NCBI GenBank assembly: GCA_002304935.1 | Contig: DBPS01000012.1 | Location: 40,434 to 74,924, forward strand | Source of the DNA: Candidatus Humimicrobium oleiphilum | Lineage (GTDB): Bacteria; Actinomycetota; Humimicrobiia; Humimicrobiales; Humimicrobiaceae | Direction: 5' to 3' | Length of the DNA stretch: 34,491 bases | Shown here: positions 24,818 through 33,279 of the stretch, piece by piece | How positions within the stretch are numbered: position 1 is the stretch's first letter | Layout of the letters: every line of letters starts with the position of its first letter | Program-made: the position numbers and the translations under genes | Notes under the pieces: generated by a model | Database searches by the model: none | Told to the model about the DNA's origin: nothing | What the model saw: the letters and a program-made list of their open reading frames with translations, nothing else

Positions 24818-24852
24818 AACATCTTCTATATGCCTGAAAGGATTTTTTAAAA

Positions 24853-26064
24853 ATGGAAATTAAGGTTAAGGAAAATTGCACCGGTTGCGGATTATGTCTG
24901 AAAGTGTGCCTGTATGAGGCAATTAAAATTGTAAATAAAAGAGCAGTGATAAATGAAAACTGTATTTTTTGCGGAGCCTGTGTGGATGCCTGCAGATTCA
25001 GGTCGATTGCAATAACCGGACCAGAGACAAAAAAATATGACTTCAGTGATTATAAGGGAATAGGGGTTTTCATAGAAATTTCGGACGGGCATATAAATGA
25101 TTCCAGCCTGGAACTGATGATTAAAGCGAAAGAACTTGCAAAAGAACTAAAAACCCAGGTATATGCTTTTATTGCGGCTGCAGGGGTAAATAGCTATTTT
25201 CAGGAGCTTTGTGATTACAGTGCAGACAGAATTATATATGCAGAGACCGGTGAAGGAAAAGAAATCAACGAAGATGCCCTTAAAGAACTGCTTACAAGCA
25301 TGATAAGTACAATTAAACCTGAAATATTTATTGCAGGAGCAACATCACTTGGAAGAAGTCTCATGCCTGCAATTGCATGTTCTCTTGAAACAGGCCTGAC
25401 TGCAGACTGCACCGAATTATCAATTGATGCAGATGAAAGAATATTATTGCAGACCAGACCGACTTTTGGGGGAAATATTCTGGCTACAATAATAACCCAG
25501 AACTGCCGTCCGCAGATGGCTACTGTCCGTCCTCATGTATTTAAAAAAAATCGTATTGAAAAATCCGGAATTAAAGATTTAAAAGAAAAAGGCAGGCATT
25601 TTTTAAGCGATTTTTCAGATATTCTCAAGAACCTGAAAACAAAATTAAAACTAGATGAAAGCATGGAAGATTTTCAGGAAAAGATAAATCTTAATGATTT
25701 TGATGTAATTGTTTCAGGAGGCAGAGGTGTAGGCGGAGAAAAGAATTTCGCTTTATTAAAAGAGTTAGCCGATATTCTCGGAGGGGCAATAGGAGCTTCA
25801 AGGGCAGCTGTTGATAGTGAGTGGATATCATATCCACATCAGATAGGGCAGACAGGGAAAACAGTAAATCCAAAATTGTATATTGCATGTGGAATATCCG
25901 GAGCAGTGCAGCATCTTGCAGGGATGCAGACAGCTGACAGGATAATTGCAATAAATAAAGATCCGGATGCTCCTATATTTAAAGTTGCAGATCTTGGAAT
26001 AGTCGGTGATATTTTTGAAGTGATACCTGCACTTGTAAAAAAAATAAAGGAAGAAAAATCTTAA
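24853..26064 (+). CDS. etfA: Electron transfer flavoprotein alpha subunit with 2[4Fe-4S] ferredoxin domain
   Basis: The 403-aa protein begins with a complete two-cluster ferredoxin domain, with cysteines C9, C12, C15, C19 and C37, C40, C43, C47. The Etf alpha/beta region and FAD-binding C-terminal domain follow (GQTGKTVNPKL, GISGAVQHLAGM). EtfA proteins with two extra clusters are known from CarE of the caffeyl-CoA reductase complex, which couples NADH oxidation to ferredoxin reduction. The equivalent protein of the lactate module (15784-17025) keeps ligands for only one cluster. An AAAGGA site lies about 10 bases before the ATG. The gene stops 14 bp before fabZ. Confidence 0.93.
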   Translation: MEIKVKENCTGCGLCLKVCLYEAIKIVNKRAVINENCIFCGACVDACRFRSIAITGPETKKYDFSDYKGIGVFIEISDGHINDSSLELMIKAKELAKELKTQVYAFIAAAGVNSYFQELCDYSADRIIYAETGEGKEINEDALKELLTSMISTIKPEIFIAGATSLGRSLMPAIACSLETGLTADCTELSIDADERILLQTRPTFGGNILATIITQNCRPQMATVRPHVFKKNRIEKSGIKDLKEKGRHFLSDFSDILKNLKTKLKLDESMEDFQEKINLNDFDVIVSGGRGVGGEKNFALLKELADILGGAIGASRAAVDSEWISYPHQIGQTGKTVNPKLYIACGISGAVQHLAGMQTADRIIAINKDPDAPIFKVADLGIVGDIFEVIPALVKKIKEEKS

Positions 26065-26078
26065 GGAAAGAAGGAAAT

Positions 26079-26507
26079 TTGCCAGTTTTAAATAAGGAAG
26101 AAATTAAAAAAATAATTCCTCACAGGGAACCATTTTTATTTATCGATGAGGTAAAAGAGGTTATACCCGGGAAATATGTCAGTGCTGTGAAAAAAGTAAG
26201 TGCTGATGAATATTATTTTAAAGGGCATTTTCCCTGTAATCCTGTAATGCCCGGGGTAATACTTGTCGAAACTATGGCACAGGCAGGGGCTGTTTCCATT
26301 CTTTTAATGGAAGAACATAAAGGGAAACTTGTTTTGTTTGCCGGCATAGATAAGGTACGTTTTAAAAAAATAATAAAACCTGATGACATGCTTGAAATAG
26401 AATTAAAAATAATAAGTATGAAAAGAAATGTGGGTAAAGCGGCAGCAATTGCAAAAACAGAAGGTGAAACGGCATGCACTGCAGAGCTTTTGTTTTTTAT
26501 AACCTGA
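26079..26507 (+). CDS. fabZ: 3-hydroxyacyl-ACP dehydratase FabZ
   Basis: FabZ removes water from 3-hydroxyacyl-ACP in fatty-acid elongation. The 142-aa hot-dog-fold protein has IIPHREPFLFID at the N-terminus. The catalytic pair is H50 in GHFPCNPVMPG and E64 in ILVETMAQAG. The start is TTG 26079. The family begins shortly before IIPHR, purine-rich AAGGA stretches precede it, and the next ATG is far inside the domain. It lies 14 bp after etfA, so the fatty-acid genes are physically continuous with the acyl-CoA dehydrogenase/Etf module. Confidence 0.94.
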   Translation: MPVLNKEEIKKIIPHREPFLFIDEVKEVIPGKYVSAVKKVSADEYYFKGHFPCNPVMPGVILVETMAQAGAVSILLMEEHKGKLVLFAGIDKVRFKKIIKPDDMLEIELKIISMKRNVGKAAAIAKTEGETACTAELLFFIT

Positions 26508-26533
26508 TTTATTTAAAAGGATTTGTGAGTTAA

Positions 26534-27526
26534 ATGACAGATAAAAGCAAAAATGATGGAAATGAAAAAAAAATAGTCCTCATGTTCCCGGGGCAGGGTT
26601 CCCAGTATGCCGGAATGGGGATGGAGCTTGTTTTCCTGGATAGTAAGACCAGATCATATTTTGAGAAAGCTTCAGAAAAATTATCCATTGATTTGTTAAA
26701 AGTCATAGAAGGAAATGACGATAAAGGAAGGGATCTGACCCAGACTTTTTTCAGCCAGATTTGCATATATGTTCTAAGCGTTGCAATAAAGGAATATATT
26801 TTTTATGGCACAGATATATTCAGAAAAAATATATTATGCAGCATAGGCCATAGTCTCGGGGACTTGAGCGCTCTTTCTTCAGCTGGTTATTTTAATTTTG
26901 ACAATGGTCTTGATGTAGTTGTAAAAAGAGCTGAGATGATGGAAGAAATGAACAGGCAGGCTGAAGGGATGATGGCAGCTGTACTTGGCCTTACAAAAGA
27001 AGAAATCGGAAATATGATATGGGAATTTAAACAAGAAGTATTCCTGGCTAACATTAATGATTACAGACAGATGGTAATTACCGGCTTGAGGGAAAATGTA
27101 GAAGAATTTATTGCTTTTCTGAAAAATAAAAGCAGTGCAAAAGTAATTCCTTTAAAAGTCAGGACAGCTTCTCATTGCCCCCTCATGCAGCCATTATCAG
27201 AAAAACTAAATGCTTTTCTATGTAAAATTCCAGCTGGAAGGCTGGAAACAGACTTTTTTTCTTCTTCAGAAAAAGAATTCAGCAGCGAGGAAAAGATACC
27301 TGCGGTTCTTTCCGGACAGCTGATAAAAACTATAAACTGGCTTGAAAGCATCGAACATCTGCTGAATATGGGTGCGGGTATATTTATCGAGATAGGACCG
27401 GGAAAAGTGCTTTCAAATCTTGTTAAAAGAATATCACAGAAAAATAACAGGGAAGTAAAAATATTCAGTACCGATAAAACTGAAGATATAAATGATTTGA
27501 AAAATTTTTTAAACGAAAGGTTTTAA
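26534..27526 (+). CDS. fabD: Malonyl-CoA:ACP transacylase FabD
   Basis: FabD moves malonyl groups from CoA to acyl carrier protein. The 330-aa protein shows MFPGQGSQYAGMG at the N-terminus, the nucleophile S107 in GHSLGDLSAL, the catalytic-type H214 in TASHCPLMQP, and the C-terminal EIGPGKVLSNL. The residue after GHSLG is Asp, where Glu is usual, a conservative change. Length is slightly above the roughly 310 aa norm, from an N-terminal charged extension of about 12 residues. fabG starts on the base after the stop codon. No acpP gene is next to it, although fabD-fabG-acpP-fabF is a common order. Confidence 0.93.
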   Translation: MTDKSKNDGNEKKIVLMFPGQGSQYAGMGMELVFLDSKTRSYFEKASEKLSIDLLKVIEGNDDKGRDLTQTFFSQICIYVLSVAIKEYIFYGTDIFRKNILCSIGHSLGDLSALSSAGYFNFDNGLDVVVKRAEMMEEMNRQAEGMMAAVLGLTKEEIGNMIWEFKQEVFLANINDYRQMVITGLRENVEEFIAFLKNKSSAKVIPLKVRTASHCPLMQPLSEKLNAFLCKIPAGRLETDFFSSSEKEFSSEEKIPAVLSGQLIKTINWLESIEHLLNMGAGIFIEIGPGKVLSNLVKRISQKNNREVKIFSTDKTEDINDLKNFLNERF

Positions 27527-28273
27527 ATGAAGCTTAAGGATAAAGTAAGCATAGTGACAGGAGGCTCCCGCGGAATCGGAAGAGAAATAAGCAGATTCTT
27601 TTTGTCTGAAGGATCAGATGTGGCAGTAATGGACGTAAGCGAAAAAGAAGGGACTGAAACAATTAATTTTTTTAAACACGAATATCCGGACAGAAAAGTA
27701 GTATTTTATAATTCTGATGTATCTGATTTTGATTCAGTTGAAAAAAATATAAACGATATTTATTATCAGTTCGGAAGAATTGATGTTCTGGTAAACAATG
27801 CCGGCATTACAAAAGACAATCTCTTATTAAGAATGTCTCCTGACGAGTTCAGAAAAGTAATAGATATAAACCTGACCGGCACTTTCATATGCTGCAAAGC
27901 AGTTTCAAGGTATATGGTTAAGCAAAAGTCAGGGAGAATAATTAATATTTCATCAGTTATAGGAATAAGGGGAAATGCAGGACAATGCAATTATGCTGCA
28001 TCCAAAGCAGGAGTCATAGGCTTTACAAAATCTCTTGCAAGGGAACTTGCAAGCAGAAATATAAATGTTAATGCAATTGCACCCGGATTTATAAAAACAG
28101 ATATGACTGAAAAGCTGGATGCCAGGTATAAAGATAAAATAATAGAAATGATTCCCTCAGGAAGGCTGGGCACCACACAGGATGTCGCAAAGGCAGCAGT
28201 TTTTCTTGCGAGCGGGTATTCGGATTATATTACGGGCAGTGTCATCAAGATAGACGGAGGAATGGCTATATGA
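27527..28273 (+). CDS. fabG: 3-oxoacyl-ACP reductase FabG
   Basis: FabG reduces 3-oxoacyl-ACP to 3-hydroxyacyl-ACP with NADPH. The 248-aa short-chain dehydrogenase has the cofactor motif TGGSRGIGRE, NNAGIT at about 90-95, and the catalytic Ser142, Tyr156 and Lys160 in the ISS and YAASK motifs. The substrate-tail motif IDGG is near the C-terminus. It abuts fabD and overlaps fabF by four bases (ATGA), so translation of the three is coupled. Residue D36, after the second beta-strand, could allow NADH use; this is uncertain. Confidence 0.94.
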   Translation: MKLKDKVSIVTGGSRGIGREISRFFLSEGSDVAVMDVSEKEGTETINFFKHEYPDRKVVFYNSDVSDFDSVEKNINDIYYQFGRIDVLVNNAGITKDNLLLRMSPDEFRKVIDINLTGTFICCKAVSRYMVKQKSGRIINISSVIGIRGNAGQCNYAASKAGVIGFTKSLARELASRNINVNAIAPGFIKTDMTEKLDARYKDKIIEMIPSGRLGTTQDVAKAAVFLASGYSDYITGSVIKIDGGMAI

Positions 28274-29532
28274 GTATTAATGAAAGTTGTAAAGAAAGAA
28301 GAGTTGTTATTACCGGGATGGGAACAATAAACTCTATTGGAAAGAACTTAAATGAGTTTTGGGAAAATCTTTTAAATGGAAAATCAGGGATTTCCAGAAT
28401 AGATTATTTTGACACAGAGAAGATCGACTCAAAGATAGCAGGACGGGTCAGAGATTTTAATCCTCAGGATTTTATAAATATAAAAGATCTGAAAAGAATG
28501 GACAGATTTACACAGTTTGCTGTAATTGCATCCATAAATGCATTGAAGGACAGTGGTCTTAAAGTCAATGAGGATAATGATAAAAGTACAGGTGTTTTCG
28601 TCGGTAGCGGTGTAGGAGGTCTTTCAACTATTGAGGAACAGCATAAGAAACTTCTTGAAAAGGGGGCGGACAGGGTTAGCCCTTTTTTAATACCAATGAT
28701 GATAAGTAATATGGCTGCGGCACAGGTCTCTATCTTTACTGGTGCAAAAGGTCCCGTTAATACGACTACCACTGCTTGTGCTGCCGGCTCAAATGCAATC
28801 GGGGATGCTTTTGAAATGATCAAAAGGGGAGCAGCCGATATCATGATTGCAGGAGGAAGTGAGGCAGCAATTACACCTCTGGGAATGGCAGGTTTTTCTT
28901 CAATGCATGCGCTTTCAACAAGAAATGATGAACCACAGTCAGCATCCAGGCCTTTTGAAAGAGACAGAGACGGATTTGTAATGGGGGAAGGTGCGGGCAT
29001 ACTTATTCTGGAGGAACTTGGCCATGCTTTGAAAAGAGGTGCAAGAATATATGCAGAGCTATCGGGGTACGGACTTTCAGGAGAAGCTTATCATATTACT
29101 GCCCTGGAAGAATCAGGGATAAATGTGGCAAGAGCTATGGAAAACTGTCTTAATGGAACCGGATTTTCAAAAGAACAGGTAAGCTATATAAATGCTCACG
29201 GAACTTCAACTCCTCTTAATGATATTGCTGAGACAAATGCCATAAAACTATGTTTTGGCAGTCATGCATACAGGATGAATATAAGTTCCACAAAATCAAT
29301 GCATGGACATTGTCTCGGAGCAGCGGGTGCCATTGAATCAATATCAACTGTACTTGCAATATTTAACGGAATAATCCCTCCGACAATAAATTATTTTAAT
29401 CAGGATGAAAAATGTGATTTGAATTATACGCCGAATAAAGCAGTAAAAAAGAATATTGATGTTGCGCTTAAGAATTCCATGGGTTTTGGTGGGCATAATG
29501 TGACTCTGGCATTCAGCAGATTTAATAAATAA
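28270..29532 (+). CDS. fabF: 3-oxoacyl-ACP synthase II FabF
   Basis: FabF condenses malonyl-ACP with acyl-ACP to extend the chain. The 420-aa thiolase-fold enzyme has the Cys-His-His triad: C170 in TTTACAAGSNAIG, H310 in NAHGTSTPLND, and H347 in STKSMHGHCLGAAG. The last motif usually reads STKSMTGH; the Thr-to-His change at 345 is mild. Length is standard. No FabH-type initiating synthase is in the window, so initiation is encoded elsewhere or done differently. accD follows after 27 bp. Confidence 0.95.
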   Translation: MSINESCKERRVVITGMGTINSIGKNLNEFWENLLNGKSGISRIDYFDTEKIDSKIAGRVRDFNPQDFINIKDLKRMDRFTQFAVIASINALKDSGLKVNEDNDKSTGVFVGSGVGGLSTIEEQHKKLLEKGADRVSPFLIPMMISNMAAAQVSIFTGAKGPVNTTTTACAAGSNAIGDAFEMIKRGAADIMIAGGSEAAITPLGMAGFSSMHALSTRNDEPQSASRPFERDRDGFVMGEGAGILILEELGHALKRGARIYAELSGYGLSGEAYHITALEESGINVARAMENCLNGTGFSKEQVSYINAHGTSTPLNDIAETNAIKLCFGSHAYRMNISSTKSMHGHCLGAAGAIESISTVLAIFNGIIPPTINYFNQDEKCDLNYTPNKAVKKNIDVALKNSMGFGGHNVTLAFSRFNK

Positions 29533-29559
29533 ATATTTTTTTAAAGATTGTGATTTTAA

Positions 29560-30342
29560 ATGACTGATAATTTTAAATGTGATAAATGCGGAAGCCAGAC
29601 AGACAGAATTGATTTTACCGGCAATAATAATGTCTGCCCTGTCTGCAATAAGCATTACTATATAGATTCATGGCAGAGAATAAAGATGATTGCCGATGAA
29701 GGTTCTTTCAATGAACTGGCTGCAAATATCGGTTCATTTGATTTTCTGGGTTTTACAGACACGAAACCATACAGTCAGAGGATAAAAGAAGCGAAAGAAA
29801 AATCCAATATGTCAGAGGCAGTAATTGTCGGTGGTGCGAAAATCAATGGTATCAGCTGTGCAATAGGGATAATGGATTTTGGATTCATGGGAGGAAGCAT
29901 GGGTAGTGTCGTCGGTGAAAGAATAAGGAATCTTTCAGAATATGCGATTACAAACAGAATTCCATTGATATTATTTTGTTCATCAGGGGGTGCAAGGATG
30001 CAGGAGGGGATTATTTCGCTCATGCAGATGGCTAAAACTGTATCCTGCATCAGAAGACTGAAGGCATCAGGGCTACCTTATATAAGTGTAATAACAAATC
30101 CTACAACAGGCGGAGTAAGTGCCAGCTTTGCAACCATTGCAGATATAATCATATCTGAGCCTGAATCTCTTTTTTGTTTTGCCGGCCCGAGAGTGGTTAG
30201 GCAGACTATTAAAAAAGACCTTCCTTCAGATTTCGGCCTTGCTGAAAGGAATATAAGAAACGGTCAGATAGATATGATTGTAAATCGCAATGAAATAAAA
30301 GGTATTATTTTCAGATTAATAAAAATATTTTTAAAAGTTTGA
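29560..30342 (+). CDS. accD: Acetyl-CoA carboxylase carboxyltransferase subunit beta AccD
   Basis: AccD and AccA transfer carboxyl from biotin to acetyl-CoA, giving malonyl-CoA. The 260-aa protein starts with a four-cysteine zinc ribbon (C7, C10, C26, C29). The crotonase-type fold follows, with FGFMGGSMGSVVGERI, CSSGGARMQEG and NPTTGGVSASFA. It is about 20-30 residues shorter than typical AccD at the ends, but the domain looks whole. Its stop codon is next to the accA start. The matching BCCP and biotin carboxylase are encoded on the other strand at 18663-21978, so all ACC subunits lie within the window. Confidence 0.94.
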   Translation: MTDNFKCDKCGSQTDRIDFTGNNNVCPVCNKHYYIDSWQRIKMIADEGSFNELAANIGSFDFLGFTDTKPYSQRIKEAKEKSNMSEAVIVGGAKINGISCAIGIMDFGFMGGSMGSVVGERIRNLSEYAITNRIPLILFCSSGGARMQEGIISLMQMAKTVSCIRRLKASGLPYISVITNPTTGGVSASFATIADIIISEPESLFCFAGPRVVRQTIKKDLPSDFGLAERNIRNGQIDMIVNRNEIKGIIFRLIKIFLKV

Positions 30343-30344
30343 AT

Positions 30345-31292
30345 ATGAATGACAATAATGATGTAAAAATACTAACTACAAATCTTGAAAAAGTAAGTAT
30401 TTTCAGGAAACTGAATATGCTTTCGAAGCTTAATTTCAGGAATGTAAAATTAAGGATCGTCAGTTCCATCAAAAGTATCAGAAGAGAAAACAGGCTTGCT
30501 GGCAGGGCATGGAAGATAGTAGAGCTTTCAAGAAAAGAAGAAAGACCAAAAATAAAAGACTATCTTGAGCTTATGCTGGATGACTTTATTCCATTATCGG
30601 GAGACAGGCTTTTCGGGGAAGACAAATCAATTCTTGCCGGCTTTGGAAAGATAAACAATAAAAGTATTGCAGTTATCGGTCATAATAAAGGTAAAAACCT
30701 AAAAGAAAGAGTAGAGTATAATTTTGGGATGCCCAATCCCCAGGGATACAGAAAAGCAATGAGAGTAATGTCTATAGCTGAAAGATTAAAATTACCGCTT
30801 ATTACGATAATAGACACTCCCGGAGCCAATCCTGCAATTGAAGCGGAAGATCTCGGACAGGCATCTGCAATTGCTAATAGTATCGAGTTTATGTTTAAAC
30901 TAAGTATACCTGTCATCACTATTTTTATAGGAGAAGGGGGAAGCGGAGGAGCTCTGGCGCTTGCAATCGGGAATCATATAATCATGCTGGAAAATTCTAC
31001 TTATTCGGTTATATCTCCTGAAGGATGTGCGGCAATATTGTGGAAGGAACAGGATGCAGCCAGAAAAGCCTCAGCAATGCTCAGACTGACTGCAAAGGAT
31101 CTTATCGAATTAAAAGTCATTGATAAAATAATAAGAGAGCCTTTAGGAGGTGCCCATAACTCTCCAGAAAGAGCAGCAAAAATATTAAAGAAACATATTG
31201 AAAACAAAATTGAAGAACTTTCCAGGATCAGATGTGAAGAATTGGTAAAAATGAGATATGAAAAGTTTGAGAGCTTTGGTTTTTATGAGTAA
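30345..31292 (+). CDS. accA: Acetyl-CoA carboxylase carboxyltransferase subunit alpha AccA
   Basis: The product has 315 aa from ATG 30345. A TTG at 30339, overlapping the accD stop, would add two residues. Neither start has a ribosome site, so coupling to accD is likely. Family features are a helical N-terminal region, RPKIKDYLELM, MPNPQGYRKAMRVM, the ITIIDTPGANPAIEAEDLGQ segment, and GEGGSGGALALAIGN, which forms the oxyanion-type glycine loop. It ends the run that begins at the acyl-CoA dehydrogenase. The 62-bp gap to the convergent kinase gene is AT-rich and shows no clear terminator. Confidence 0.94.
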   Translation: MNDNNDVKILTTNLEKVSIFRKLNMLSKLNFRNVKLRIVSSIKSIRRENRLAGRAWKIVELSRKEERPKIKDYLELMLDDFIPLSGDRLFGEDKSILAGFGKINNKSIAVIGHNKGKNLKERVEYNFGMPNPQGYRKAMRVMSIAERLKLPLITIIDTPGANPAIEAEDLGQASAIANSIEFMFKLSIPVITIFIGEGGSGGALALAIGNHIIMLENSTYSVISPEGCAAILWKEQDAARKASAMLRLTAKDLIELKVIDKIIREPLGGAHNSPERAAKILKKHIENKIEELSRIRCEELVKMRYEKFESFGFYE

Positions 31293-31354
31293 ATATTTTC
31301 AAAAACTGCATAAAAATAAAAATTTTCAAACAGGCACAAATAATATTATCTTAA

Positions 31355-33265
31355 TCAGTTTCCCACAATAACAAGTAGCTTTTCAGACGCAGAAATAAAA
31401 TTGCCGCTTTCCGGGTACTGGGACAGAACAGTATTTTTCTGGATAGTGTGCATAACTGCAGAATATCCTATTTCATAGTTAATGCCCATACTTTCCAAAA
31501 TAGAAACTGCATTTTCAAGATTTAGTTTAGTGATATCAGGGACTTCAATCATCTCCTCGCTTGTAGAAATAAAAATCCTTATAAGACTTCCCTGAGCAGC
31601 TTCTGTTCCGGGTAAAGGAGAAGTATTGACCACTGTGCCAGGAGCCAGAGTGCCAGCCGGTATCTTTTCTGTTATTGTTTCAAAGCCCAGAGATTCAAGT
31701 GAAGATATCGCCAGTATAAAATCATATCCTTTTAAATCAGGGATGAGAACCATTTCTTTTCCTGAACTGACATGCAGAATTATTCTTTCATCAAAACCGG
31801 CAGTTTCTGATCGTCCTGGTTCATGCCTGATGATTATATCTTTCGGAAAGAAATCAGAAGATTCCCATTTTAATTCCAGATCATCAAATCCGAGATCATT
31901 AAGTATTTTTCGTCCTTCCTCAATATTCAGCCCCATAAGATTAGGCAGTATGGCTGAAGAAACTTGTTCCTGGCCCATGCTGACCCTGACTTTTATTTCT
32001 GTATCTTTTTTAACATCTTTCCCTTCGGAGGGTGCCTGATTTATTATATAGCCTTCAGGTATGCTGCTATTATATTCTTCATCTTCTATTTTTATTTTAA
32101 GCTCAATTGATTGGAGCATCTTTTCAGCATCAGTGTACTTCATATTTGTAACATAAGGAACCCTGACAAGCTCTATGCGATTTTTCAGTGCATTATAATT
32201 TATTAATGACCAGACTGATAATGCCAGAAAGGCAGCTAAAACAGGGAATATTACTGACCAGGTAAGTACTAAAGTTTTTCTGGTGTTTTTTCTGAAAGAA
32301 TCTTCCAGTGCTTTTTCTTCCTTTTCATCGCCTGAGAATTTTTTATTCTTTTCACTGACCTTTGGGGAAAATTTGAAATATCCTATTTTTTTTATAACAT
32401 TATTTTGTTTGGATTCTTCTTTTCCTTTTCTTTCTTCATCTGCCAGAGGCTTTCCCTTAAGAAAATTTATTAAATCAGATTTTAAATCAGTAGCGCTTTC
32501 ATAACGTCTTGAAGTATCTTTCTCCAGACATTTCAATACTATTTTTTCAATTTTTCCAGGAACTTCCGGAACAAGTATCGAGGGCTTTACAGGTTTTTCA
32601 TTTATATGCTTTAAACTTATGTCTATTGAATTTTCCCCCCTGAACGGAACATCTGCTGTAAGCATTTCATAAATTACTATACCAAGAGAATAAAGGTCTG
32701 TTGCATAACTCAGTATTTTCCCCTGAGCCTGTTCCGGAGAAATGTAATAAGAAGTACCCAGAATATTTAAGGTCTTCGTATTGTCTTCAAGCAGAGATTT
32801 TGCTATGCCGAAATCAGTTATTTTTACAGTTCCGTCTGATGTTACAATTATGTTCTGCGGTTTGATATCTCTGTGGATCAGGTTGTTTTTATGGGCGACT
32901 TCGAGAGCTTTACATATCTGTATAGAATATTTTGCAGCAGTTGAAGCATTAATTATTCCCTGTTTTTCTATAATATCCGCAAGACTTGAGCCTTCCACAT
33001 ATTCCATGCAAATGAAATAAGATCCCTCAAACTGTCCCCAGTCAAATATTGAGACTATATTGGGATCATTTAATCTTGCAAGTATCTGGGCTTCTTTTTT
33101 AAATCTTACTACAAAATTTCTATCACTTGCATAAAGACGGGATAAAATTTTGATGGCAACTTTTCTTCGAAGTTTTATATCGTTTGCAAGATAAACATCG
33201 GCGGAACCACCGCTGCCAATTTTTTCAATTATTTCATATCTTTCTGCAAGAAATGTTCCTATCAT
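31355..33265 (-). CDS. prkC: PASTA-domain Ser/Thr protein kinase (PrkC/PknB/StkP family)
   Basis: This membrane kinase senses cell-wall fragments and phosphorylates cytoplasmic targets. The 636-aa protein has an N-terminal kinase domain: GSGGSADVYLA loop, K39 in VAIKIL, HRDIKPQN (131-138), DFG (151-153) and GTSYYISPEQ. A charged juxtamembrane stretch follows, then one membrane segment (about 331-353, with FPVLAAFLAL). Four PASTA repeats then run to the C-terminus, each of about 65 residues and beginning near VPYV, LPNL, IPDL and VPDI. The phosphatase gene lies 14 bp upstream in the same unit, the standard pairing for this system. All catalytic residues are present. Confidence 0.96.
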   Translation of the reverse strand: MIGTFLAERYEIIEKIGSGGSADVYLANDIKLRRKVAIKILSRLYASDRNFVVRFKKEAQILARLNDPNIVSIFDWGQFEGSYFICMEYVEGSSLADIIEKQGIINASTAAKYSIQICKALEVAHKNNLIHRDIKPQNIIVTSDGTVKITDFGIAKSLLEDNTKTLNILGTSYYISPEQAQGKILSYATDLYSLGIVIYEMLTADVPFRGENSIDISLKHINEKPVKPSILVPEVPGKIEKIVLKCLEKDTSRRYESATDLKSDLINFLKGKPLADEERKGKEESKQNNVIKKIGYFKFSPKVSEKNKKFSGDEKEEKALEDSFRKNTRKTLVLTWSVIFPVLAAFLALSVWSLINYNALKNRIELVRVPYVTNMKYTDAEKMLQSIELKIKIEDEEYNSSIPEGYIINQAPSEGKDVKKDTEIKVRVSMGQEQVSSAILPNLMGLNIEEGRKILNDLGFDDLELKWESSDFFPKDIIIRHEPGRSETAGFDERIILHVSSGKEMVLIPDLKGYDFILAISSLESLGFETITEKIPAGTLAPGTVVNTSPLPGTEAAQGSLIRIFISTSEEMIEVPDITKLNLENAVSILESMGINYEIGYSAVMHTIQKNTVLSQYPESGNFISASEKLLVIVGN

Positions 33266-33279
33266 AACAAACTTTTCTT

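Noticed and set aside
28464..29000. Long minus-strand reading frame (178 aa) opposite fabF
   Set aside because: It lies wholly inside a well-conserved gene, shows no family motif and has no separate promoter or ribosome site.
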